Assembly (NCBI RefSeq): GCF_900089605.1 | Contig: NZ_LT594324.1 | Span: 2,790,001 to 2,854,000, forward strand | DNA length: 64,000 nt | Direction of reading: 5' to 3' | Origin: Micromonospora narathiwatensis | Lineage (GTDB): Bacteria; Actinomycetota; Actinomycetes; Mycobacteriales; Micromonosporaceae | Shown: piece by piece, positions 38,873 to 45,879 of the stretch | Numbering within the stretch: the stretch's first letter is position 1 | Layout: every line of letters starts with the position of its first letter | The notes under the pieces: model-generated | Told to the model about the DNA's origin: nothing | What the model saw: only the letters and a program-made list of their open reading frames with translations | Database searches by the model: none | Position numbers and translations under genes: made by a program

Positions 38873-40414
38873 ATGAACAAGCTCCTCGGGCTGCTCACCT
38901 CCGGCGTCCTCGCCGCCGGCCTGACCGCACCGCCCGCCCAGGCCGCGCCGGAATCGGGCGCCGCCGGCCCCGCGCCCGGCGCCGCCACCGGCCTCGCCCC
39001 CGGCATGGCCGACGCCATGCGACGGGACCTCGGACTCACCGACCGCCAGATCGCCGACCGGCTCCGCGTCGAGGCCGCGGCGTCGTCGATCGACCGGCGG
39101 CTGCGGGCCCGGCTGGGCACGCGGTACGCCGGCTCCTGGCTGACCGACGGTCAACGGCTCACCGTGGCGGTCACCGACGGGTCCGCCGCCGCCACCGTCC
39201 GGGCCGAGGGCGCCGAGCCCCGGCTCGTCGCCCACAGCCTCGCCACCCTCACCGCCGCGAGCGCCACCCTCGACCGGTACGCGACCCGCCACCGACCGGC
39301 CGACGCCGTGCGCGGCTGGTACGCCGACGCCGTCGACAACTCCGTCGTGGTGCTGGTCGAGCCCGGCCGCACGGCGACGGCCCGGTCCTTCGTGGCGGCC
39401 AGCGGAACACCCGACGCGCTCGTCCGTTACGTCGCCGAGCCGGAGACACCCCGGCCCGTGTACGACATCCGCGGCGGTGACCAGTTCGTGATCAACGGGA
39501 ATGTGCTCTGTTCGGTGGGCTTCGCGGTCGCCGGGGGCTTCGTGACGGCCGGGCACTGTGGCGGCACCGGTAGCTGGACCCTCGGCTACAACAACGCGTC
39601 CCAGGGCACCTTCGCCGGCTCGTCGTTCCCCGGCAACGACTACGCCTGGGTCCGGACCAACGGCGACTGGACCCCCCGGCCGTGGGTCAACAACTACGCC
39701 GGCGGCAACGCGCCCGTGGCCGGCTCCGCCGACGCGGTGATCGGCAGCTCGGTGTGCCGCTCGGGCCGGACCACCGGGTGGCGCTGCGGCACCCTCCTCG
39801 GCCGCAACGAGACCGTCAACTACGCCCAGGGCGCGGTCTACGGGCTGAGCCGCAGCAACGCCTGCGCCGAGCCCGGCGACTCCGGCGGCGCCTGGCTCTC
39901 CGGAGACCAGGCGCAGGGGGTCACCTCCGGCGGCACCGGCAACTGCTCGACCGGCGGCACCATGTGGTTCCAGCCGGTCAACCCGATCCTCGGCGCGTAC
40001 GGCCTCTCGCTGGTCACCACCGGTGGCGGCGGCGGGACCCGGCTCATCAGCAACTGGAACAACCGGTGCGTCGACGTGCCGTACTCGAACTTCTCCGACG
40101 GGGTCCCGTTGTGGACCTGGACCTGCAACGGCACCTCCGCGCAGAGCTGGACGTTCACCGGCGGCACCCTGCGTACCCAGAACAACATGTGCATGGACGT
40201 GGCGTGGGGCTCCCGCGACAACGGCGCCGTCATCCAGATCGCCTCCTGCAGCGGCAACCCCGCCCAGCAGTTCGTCCTCACCGCCGCCGGTGACCTGGTG
40301 AATCCGCAGGCCAACAAGTGCGTCGACATCAAGGACTGGAACAACTCCGACGGCGCTCGCCTCCAGCTCTGGGACTGCGCGGGCACCGCCAACCAGAAGT
40401 GGCGCACCGGCTGA
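38873..40414 (+). CDS. Secreted streptogrisin-type serine protease with C-terminal ricin-type lectin domain
   Basis: 513 residues: signal peptide (1-~30), a pro-domain of the alpha-lytic/streptogrisin kind (~45-195), an S1 protease domain (~200-380) with triad His228 (TAGHC), Asp256 (NDYAW) and Ser337 (GDSGG), then a ricin-B/CBM13 lectin domain (~385-513) with repeated QxW-like motifs. It is probably made as a zymogen and matures outside the cell. The protease-plus-lectin layout recalls the yeast-lytic protease I of Rarobacter, whose lectin tail binds cell-wall mannan. Alongside GH3, GH64 and GH16 under the same operator, attack on fungal wall mannoprotein is a reasonable role. Start ATG 38873 with AAGGAG upstream. 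Confidence 0.92.
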   Translation: MNKLLGLLTSGVLAAGLTAPPAQAAPESGAAGPAPGAATGLAPGMADAMRRDLGLTDRQIADRLRVEAAASSIDRRLRARLGTRYAGSWLTDGQRLTVAVTDGSAAATVRAEGAEPRLVAHSLATLTAASATLDRYATRHRPADAVRGWYADAVDNSVVVLVEPGRTATARSFVAASGTPDALVRYVAEPETPRPVYDIRGGDQFVINGNVLCSVGFAVAGGFVTAGHCGGTGSWTLGYNNASQGTFAGSSFPGNDYAWVRTNGDWTPRPWVNNYAGGNAPVAGSADAVIGSSVCRSGRTTGWRCGTLLGRNETVNYAQGAVYGLSRSNACAEPGDSGGAWLSGDQAQGVTSGGTGNCSTGGTMWFQPVNPILGAYGLSLVTTGGGGGTRLISNWNNRCVDVPYSNFSDGVPLWTWTCNGTSAQSWTFTGGTLRTQNNMCMDVAWGSRDNGAVIQIASCSGNPAQQFVLTAAGDLVNPQANKCVDIKDWNNSDGARLQLWDCAGTANQKWRTG

Positions 40415-40435
40415 GCACATCGGAACGCCCGGCCC

Positions 40436-40470
40436 GCCGGGCCCGCCGGACGAGTTCCGCCGGGCCCGGC
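40436..40470 (+). terminator. Protease gene terminator hairpin
   Basis: 15-base arms GCCGGGCCCGCCGGA (40436-40450) and TCCGCCGGGCCCGGC (40456-40470) pair with a single mismatch around a five-base loop, 22 bp after the stop. Confidence 0.75.
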
Positions 40471-40502
40471 GTCCCCGCGCGGAGGCACGGAGAGCCAGGT
40501 CA

Positions 40503-40514
40503 GAGAGCGCTCTC
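40503..40514. promoter_or_regulatory. LacI-type operator for the regulator's own gene
   Basis: GAGAGCGCTCTC. Unlike the four structural-gene copies, which lie at the start point, this one covers the expected -35 position of the regulator promoter, so bound repressor would block RNA polymerase directly. Confidence 0.85.
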
Positions 40515-40526
40515 CCGGTATCGTGC

Positions 40527-40532
40527 TATAAC
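40527..40532 (+). promoter_or_regulatory. -10 element of a probably leaderless LacI-family gene
   Basis: TATAAC ends six bases before the ATG at 40539, so transcription should start at or next to the start codon. No ribosome-binding site is visible upstream. Confidence 0.6.
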
Positions 40533-40538
40533 AACGGC

Positions 40539-41657
40539 ATGGCGAATCCGTCCCGACCAGGTTCCCGCGCCACGGGGTACACACCGCGAACGGCCGGGCC
40601 GCACACCGCCGGACGGACCGCCGCGGACCGGCCCCGGCTGCCGACGCTGGAGGACGTCGCCCGCCTGGCCGGGGTCTCCCGGGCGACCGTGTCCCGGGTC
40701 ATCAACGGCGTACGCAACGTCGACCCGGACCTGCACGCCGTGGTCTGGTCGGCGGTGGACGCCACCGGCTACGTGCCCAACCGGGCGGCCCGCTCCCTGG
40801 TGACCCGGCGCGCCGGCACCATCGCCCTGGTCGTCTCCGACAGCCACGACCACGACGCCGACCCGTTCTTCAGCCGCTTCCTCGCCGACCCGTTCTTCGG
40901 GCGGGCCGTCGGTGGCGCGATGAGCGTCCTCGGCGCGACCACCATTCAGCTCGCCCTGCACCTGCTCGGCAGCGAGCAGGCGCGGGCCAGGCTGGTCGGA
41001 GACCTGCGCCACGGCCAGGCCGACGGGGTGCTCCTGCTGTCCCTGCATCCGGACGACACCCTGCCGGCCCGCCTGGTCGAGGCCGCGATCCCGGTGGTCC
41101 TGGTGGGACGGCCGGCCCGACCCACCCCGATCAGCTACGTCGACGTGGCGAACGAACTCGGTGCCGCGCTCGCCGTCGACCACCTGCTCTCGCGCGGCTG
41201 CCGGCAGGTGGCGCTCGTCGGTGGCCTGGCGGACACACCGGCCAGCCAGGACCGGTCCGCCGGCTTCCGGCAGGCCATGGCGCGACGGGGACGCGCCTGG
41301 TCACCGTACGAGGCCGGGGACTTCACCCGGGACAGCGGCGAGGCCGCCATGCGCCGCCTGCTGGACCGGCATCCCGACGTCGACGGCGTCTTCGTCGCCA
41401 ACGACCTGATGGCGCAGGGCGCGCTCAACGCGCTGCGCTCGGCCGGTCGCCGGGTGCCCGAGGACGTGGCCGTCGTCGGCTTCGACGACAGCAGCGCCGC
41501 GCAGGCCGCCCAGCCACCGCTCACCACCGTCCGGCAGCCGCTGGAGGACATGGCGGCGGAGGCGACCCGGATGCTGCTGGCCCGCGTCGACGACCCGGGG
41601 CTGGCCAACTCCTCGGTCATCTTCGACCCCCTCCTGGTCGTACGCGCCTCGGCCTGA
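40539..41657 (+). CDS. LacI-family repressor of the glucanase/protease regulon
   Basis: 372 residues: a ~28-residue basic/Thr-rich N-terminal extension, a LacI helix-turn-helix (TLEDVARLAGVSRATVS then RVING), and a periplasmic-binding-protein-like sensor domain (~90-372) with VDVANELGAALA and GFDDSSAA near the ligand site. It should bind GAGAGCGCTCTC and be released by a sugar, perhaps a beta-glucan oligosaccharide. Five identical operators lie upstream of GH3, GH64, GH16, the protease and this gene, and it is the only LacI-type gene in the window. Self-repression is likely from operator position. The inducer is inferred. Confidence 0.92.
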   Translation: MANPSRPGSRATGYTPRTAGPHTAGRTAADRPRLPTLEDVARLAGVSRATVSRVINGVRNVDPDLHAVVWSAVDATGYVPNRAARSLVTRRAGTIALVVSDSHDHDADPFFSRFLADPFFGRAVGGAMSVLGATTIQLALHLLGSEQARARLVGDLRHGQADGVLLLSLHPDDTLPARLVEAAIPVVLVGRPARPTPISYVDVANELGAALAVDHLLSRGCRQVALVGGLADTPASQDRSAGFRQAMARRGRAWSPYEAGDFTRDSGEAAMRRLLDRHPDVDGVFVANDLMAQGALNALRSAGRRVPEDVAVVGFDDSSAAQAAQPPLTTVRQPLEDMAAEATRMLLARVDDPGLANSSVIFDPLLVVRASA

Positions 41658-41722
41658 GCGCGATCTCCGTCCCGAGCGGCCTCCGTCCTGATCGGACCCT
41701 TCGTCTGATCGACGACGACAAC

Positions 41723-41728
41723 TAGGCT
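41723..41728 (+). promoter_or_regulatory. -10 element of a probably leaderless epimerase gene
   Basis: TAGGCT ends six bases before the ATG at 41735. No ribosome-binding site is visible in the short gap, so the transcript is probably leaderless. Confidence 0.5.
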
Positions 41729-41734
41729 GGACCC

Positions 41735-42205
41735 ATGTCTGACGATGTTTCCCAGCCCGCCGACGGGTCGGCGCTGTCCGGCGTAGGCCTACGCGGCATC
41801 GACCACATCGGCATGGCCGTCAACGACCTCGACGAGGCGATCCAGCGGTACGAGACCCTCTTCGGCATGCGCTGCGTGCACGTGGAGGAGAACGCCGAGC
41901 AGGGCGTACGGGAGGCGATGCTGTCGATCGGGCCGGACCCGGCCATGGGTCGGCTCCAGCTGCTCGCCCCGTTGACTCCCGGCTCACCGATCGCCCGCTT
42001 CCTCGACCGGTCCGGCCCGGGTGTGCAGCAGATCGCCTGGACCGTGGACGACGTCGAGAAGACCGCCGCCGAGCTGCGCGAGCGCGGGGTGCGGCTGCTC
42101 TACGAGCAGCCGAAGCGCGGCACGGCCGGCTCCCGGATCAACTTCGTGCACCCCCGCGACGCGGGCGGCATCCTGGTCGAGCTGGTGGAGCCGGCGGCCG
42201 AGTGA
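41735..42205 (+). CDS. mce: Methylmalonyl-CoA epimerase
   Basis: 156 residues of the glyoxalase/VOC fold. It begins with IDHIGMAVNDLDEAI and carries the second metal-site region in INFVHPRD and the terminal ILVELVE. The enzyme interconverts (R)- and (S)-methylmalonyl-CoA with a divalent metal. It links propionate and odd-chain metabolism to the B12-dependent mutase, and it also sets the (S) form used as a polyketide extender. Start ATG 41735, preceded six bases upstream by TAGGCT. It stands alone and looks like a housekeeping gene between the glucanase regulon and the exporter. Confidence 0.95.
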   Translation: MSDDVSQPADGSALSGVGLRGIDHIGMAVNDLDEAIQRYETLFGMRCVHVEENAEQGVREAMLSIGPDPAMGRLQLLAPLTPGSPIARFLDRSGPGVQQIAWTVDDVEKTAAELRERGVRLLYEQPKRGTAGSRINFVHPRDAGGILVELVEPAAE

Positions 42206-42242
42206 CGACGCCCGGGGCGGCCCGGGCACGGACGTACGACGG

Positions 42243-42285
42243 AAGTGGGTCCCGCCGGTTCGTCACGATCCGGCGGGACCCACTT
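42243..42285. terminator. Bidirectional hairpin terminator
   Basis: Perfect 16-bp arms AAGTGGGTCCCGCCGG (42243-42258) and CCGGCGGGACCCACTT (42270-42285) with an 11-base loop, between the convergent epimerase and MMPL genes. The A/T ends give both strands a short U run. Confidence 0.9.
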
Positions 42286-42296
42286 GTCGCGTCGGG

Positions 42297-44621
42297 TCAG
42301 TGCTGACCGGCGCGGGGCAGCACGCGGTCCAGCCAGCCGGGCAGCCACCAGTTCCCCCGGCCGAGCAACTGCATCAGCGACGGGACCAGCAACAGCCGGA
42401 CGATCGTCGCGTCGATCAGCACGGCCAGGGCGAGCATGAAGCCCATCTGCTTGATCTCAAGGATCCGGGTGAACATGAAGGACGCGAAGACGACCACCAT
42501 GATGGCCGCCGCGGCGCTGATCACCTTGGCGGTTCGGGTCAGGCCGAGTCGGACGGCCGCCCGGTTGTCACCGGTCCGGTCCCACTCCTCGCGCATCCGG
42601 GAGAGCATGAACACCTGGTAGTCCATGGAGAGGCCGAAGACCAGGGCGAACGCGAACAGCGGCAGGATCACCTGGATGAAGCCGGTCCGCTCGACGCCGA
42701 GCAGGCCGGCGGCGTGTCCTTCCTGGAAGACGAGCACCGCCATGCCGAAGGCGGCCCCCGAGGTGAGCAGGTTCATGAAGATCGCCTCGAACGGCAGCAC
42801 CAGCGACCGGAAGGCGATCAGCAGGAGGACCCAGCTCGCGGCCAGCACCGCGCCGATGACCAGCGGCATGGCCCGGGAACTCTCGTCGGTGATGTCGACG
42901 ATCTCGGCCGGGCCACCACCGACGTGGGCGGTCAGCCCGGTGCCGGCGAACGCGCCCGTGGCCTCGGTACGCAGTTCGCGTACCAGGTCGGCGGTCTCGT
43001 CGGTGTCGGCGCCGTGCCGCGGACGGATGGTGATGACCGTGGTGTCGGCGTCCCTGCTCACCACCCCGGCCAACGCGGCGCCGGCGGTTTGCACCGCGGC
43101 GTCGAGGTGGGCGGTGGTGTGCCCCTGGGCCTGGGCGTCGAGCACCCTGGTGATGCTGACGACGTCGGCGACCTCGCGGTTGCCGGCGGCCTGGTCGCTG
43201 AACCGGGCGACGGCGTCGAGCTGCGGGTCGTTGAGCTTCGTGCCCCCGGCGGAGACGACCACCGTGATCGGGGTGAGCACGCCGGGCGCGAACGCCTCGG
43301 AGACGACGGTGTACCCCTTGCCGGCCGGGGATTCGGCGACCGCGCCGGCGCCGAGGTCGACGCCGTACCGGAGGTGGAAGACCGGGATCGACAGGCCGCC
43401 CAGCAGGACGGTGCCGAGCGCGGCGATGAGCACCGGGCGACGCATGACCACGGCGATGGCCTTGGCCCAGACGGAGTGCTCCGGGTCGGGGTGCGCCAGG
43501 GAGCGGCGGGCCCAGGGCAGGGCGAGCCGGTTGATCCGGCCGCCGAGGAGGCCGAGCAGCGCGGGCAGCAGGGTGACCGCGATGAGCATCATGACCAGCA
43601 CCGCCGTGCTCATGCCGACGGCCATCGAGTAGACCTTGGCCGACCGGACCAGCCAGAGCCCGGCGAGCGAGACGACCACGGTGACGCCGGAGAAGAGAAC
43701 GGCCTGCCCGGCGGTGGCCACGGTCCGGCCGACGGCCCTGGCCCGTTCCTGCCGGCTGTCGTCGGCGGCCTTGGCCAGTTCCTCGCGGAACCGGGTGACG
43801 ATGAAGAGCGTGTAGTCGATGCCCAGCGCGATGCCGACCATGCTGACCGCGGTCTGCACGAAGACGTCGAAGCTGGTGAAGTGGGCGGCGATGCCGAGGG
43901 CGCCGAAGGCGGCCAGCACGGCGACGATGCCGAGGAGCAGCGGAATGGCGGCGGCGACCAGCGAGCCGAAGGCGAGCAGCAGGACGATGGCGGCGGCCGG
44001 GAAGCCGATGGTCTCGGCCATGGAGAGGTCCTCGTTACCCTGCTCGACGGCGGCGGCGGCGAGCGGGGAGGCGCCGGTGAAGTAGACCTCGATCTGGTCG
44101 GTGCCGAGTTTCTCGGCGCTCGCGCCCAGCGGCCCGGCCTGTTCCTGGAGCTGCTTGTCGTCGCCGTCGAGCGTGATCGGGATGAGCGCGGTACGGCCCG
44201 CCGGGGCGATGAGCCGGTCCGGGGCGTCGTACGGGCTGGTCGCCCCGAGGACGTCGGGGTCCTGACGGTAGCGGTCGACGGCGGCGCCGACCACCGCGCG
44301 GAACGCCGGGTCCTGGGCGGTCAGCGTGGCCGAGTGCAGGACGACGAAGTCGGTCTCGCTCGGCGTGTCCGGGAACTCGTCGGCGATGAGCTGGTTGGCC
44401 TTCTCCGAATCGGAGCCGATCACGGAGTTGGTGTTGCCGGTGAGGTGAGAGGTGAAGTAGCCGGCCGAGACGACGGCCGCGGCGAGCAGCAGCAGCCAGA
44501 CCAGCATGACCTTGACTGGGTTGAGCGCGGCCCAGACGGCCCACCGGTAGAGGCGGCCCTCTTCCAACGGACGGCGGCCGCCGCCGCCTCTCCGGGTGCG
44601 CCTCAGGGTCTCGGTCATCAT
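42297..44621 (-). CDS. MMPL-family RND-type exporter
   Basis: 774 residues with about 12 membrane spans in two halves, each with one large extracellular loop, as in MmpL and YdfJ-like proteins. The proton-relay region is visible as VGIALGIDYTLFIVTRFREE in the first half and FGLSMDYQVFMLSRMREEW in the second. Such pumps export lipids, lipopeptides or hydrophobic drugs using the proton gradient. Start at ATG 44621 (ATG 44618 is equally possible; AGAAAGGGA lies just upstream). It lies downstream of the lipopeptide-type PKS/NRPS operon on the same strand, but a 133-bp gap with its own -10 (TAGGCT) and a palindrome suggests separate control. Export of that product is plausible but unproven. Confidence 0.9.
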   Translation of the reverse strand: MMTETLRRTRRGGGGRRPLEEGRLYRWAVWAALNPVKVMLVWLLLLAAAVVSAGYFTSHLTGNTNSVIGSDSEKANQLIADEFPDTPSETDFVVLHSATLTAQDPAFRAVVGAAVDRYRQDPDVLGATSPYDAPDRLIAPAGRTALIPITLDGDDKQLQEQAGPLGASAEKLGTDQIEVYFTGASPLAAAAVEQGNEDLSMAETIGFPAAAIVLLLAFGSLVAAAIPLLLGIVAVLAAFGALGIAAHFTSFDVFVQTAVSMVGIALGIDYTLFIVTRFREELAKAADDSRQERARAVGRTVATAGQAVLFSGVTVVVSLAGLWLVRSAKVYSMAVGMSTAVLVMMLIAVTLLPALLGLLGGRINRLALPWARRSLAHPDPEHSVWAKAIAVVMRRPVLIAALGTVLLGGLSIPVFHLRYGVDLGAGAVAESPAGKGYTVVSEAFAPGVLTPITVVVSAGGTKLNDPQLDAVARFSDQAAGNREVADVVSITRVLDAQAQGHTTAHLDAAVQTAGAALAGVVSRDADTTVITIRPRHGADTDETADLVRELRTEATGAFAGTGLTAHVGGGPAEIVDITDESSRAMPLVIGAVLAASWVLLLIAFRSLVLPFEAIFMNLLTSGAAFGMAVLVFQEGHAAGLLGVERTGFIQVILPLFAFALVFGLSMDYQVFMLSRMREEWDRTGDNRAAVRLGLTRTAKVISAAAAIMVVVFASFMFTRILEIKQMGFMLALAVLIDATIVRLLLVPSLMQLLGRGNWWLPGWLDRVLPRAGQH

Positions 44622-44708
44622 GTCCCTTTCTCGGCTGGCGACCGGTGTCCCGGCCGGCCACGGGGGCGGCGGTCGGCGGCCGGCGCTAACGCTCCGGCGC
44701 CGGCCAGC

Positions 44709-44721
44709 CTACCGTCGGTAG
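44709..44721. promoter_or_regulatory. Palindrome overlapping the MMPL promoter
   Basis: CTACCGTCGGTAG is a perfect palindrome about a central base. On the minus strand its end runs into TAGGCT, a possible -10 for the MMPL gene, as expected for a TetR- or MarR-type operator. No such regulator is adjacent. Confidence 0.5.
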
Positions 44722-44754
44722 AAGTGGATCTATGGAAATTTACGCGTGTCGGGA

Positions 44755-45738
44755 TCAGTTGAGCACGGCGCCGGCATCGTCCCGGTGCGCCCGGCTGCGC
44801 CGGTTGTCCAGGTGCACGTAGACCCGGTGCAGCCAGCGATCCCGCCCGTCGAAGCGGGGGGTGAACTCGGTCCGGCCGTGCAGCACCAGCCGGTTGTCGA
44901 TGATGGCCATCGAGCCGGACTGGAGCACCAGCGAGGTGGAGACGTCGGTGAGGATCTGCTTGAGCCGGGCCATCACCTCGCGGGCCTCGTCGTCCAGCCC
45001 TGCGGTGGCGTTCAGGTCGAGGCAGATGTTCGGGTCCTCGGGGCTGCCGGTCAGCACCGGGTGCGGCATGGTCCGGTCGCCGTGGTGGAACGAGGGAGGC
45101 GGGGCGGTGATGAACCGGGGCTCGCGCAGCACCTTCCGGTCGGTCTCCTCGATCAGCGGCAGGGCCTGCCGGATGCAGGTGACCAGGGTGCCGGCCCGCT
45201 TGGCGTGGTCGTTGCGCAGACAGAGCAGCCCGACGTAGTCGGGGCGCTGCGGGTGGAAGGCGTTCTCCACATGGAACTCCAGCGGCACCGATCCGGCGTT
45301 GCTCTGCGTCCCTTCCAGACCGGGCACCGGAACCACGTTCTGCACCAGGGCGCCGGTCTTCTCGTTGCGGTAGGCGATCACCTCGCCGAGCTGGAGGCCG
45401 ACCAGCATGGCCACCACGGCGGGCACGGTGGCCGCCCGCTCCACCGATTCCCGTTCGCTCGGCGTCTCCGGCAGGCCGTCCTCGTCGACGGGGAGTCCGG
45501 TGAGGATCAGCGCGCCGGTCGCGCCGGCATCGTTGCGGAAGGCGCGCAGCGTCGCCATCAGCCGTAGCGGCAGCCGGCAGCTCGCCTGCCGGACCTGCGC
45601 CAACCAGGCCAGATCGTCCAGCAGCGCCGGCGGGGTGGCCACGAGCTGCCGGGCCAGCTCCCCCAGCGCGGCCCGTTCGTCGTCGGTGAGATCCAGCGTC
45701 AGCCCCTGCGGGGTACGCGTCAACTGGTCGAGGGTCAT
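44755..45738 (-). CDS. Fe(II)/2-oxoglutarate oxygenase, AsnO/VioC type (amino-acid beta-hydroxylase)
   Basis: 327 residues of the clavaminate-synthase-like fold. The iron ligands are His156 and Glu158 in EFHVENAF and His304 in WLHRVYV. HxE in place of the common HxD is the mark of AsnO and VioC, which hydroxylate the beta carbon of free L-Asn or L-Arg. RNEKTGALVQNVVP is also typical. The start is ATG 45738 with GAGAGGA upstream. It is the last gene of the PKS/NRPS operon and directly follows an Asn-like adenylation protein. Beta-hydroxylation of Asn (or Asp) before or after activation is therefore the best guess. The fold and ligands are visible; the substrate is inferred from neighbours. Confidence 0.88.
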   Translation of the reverse strand: MTLDQLTRTPQGLTLDLTDDERAALGELARQLVATPPALLDDLAWLAQVRQASCRLPLRLMATLRAFRNDAGATGALILTGLPVDEDGLPETPSERESVERAATVPAVVAMLVGLQLGEVIAYRNEKTGALVQNVVPVPGLEGTQSNAGSVPLEFHVENAFHPQRPDYVGLLCLRNDHAKRAGTLVTCIRQALPLIEETDRKVLREPRFITAPPPSFHHGDRTMPHPVLTGSPEDPNICLDLNATAGLDDEAREVMARLKQILTDVSTSLVLQSGSMAIIDNRLVLHGRTEFTPRFDGRDRWLHRVYVHLDNRRSRAHRDDAGAVLN

Positions 45739-45800
45739 CGGTTCGGTCCTCTCGTAGGGATTCCGGGGTCGCCCCCTCCGGCAGGCCCCCGTCGGCTCCG

Positions 45801-45828
45801 CCCGGATCCAGCCGGCGGCTGGCCCGGG
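45801..45828 (-). terminator. Intercistronic hairpin
   Basis: CCAGCC (45808-45813) pairs with GGCTGG (45817-45822), extended by CCCGG with CCGGG. It lies in the 141-bp gap between the adenylation and oxygenase genes and could reduce read-through or stabilise processed mRNA. Confidence 0.35.
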
Positions 45829-45879
45829 TGCAGCGCGGTGTGGTGAATGGACGGATGTTCGGCGGTGCGGTGTGGCGGC

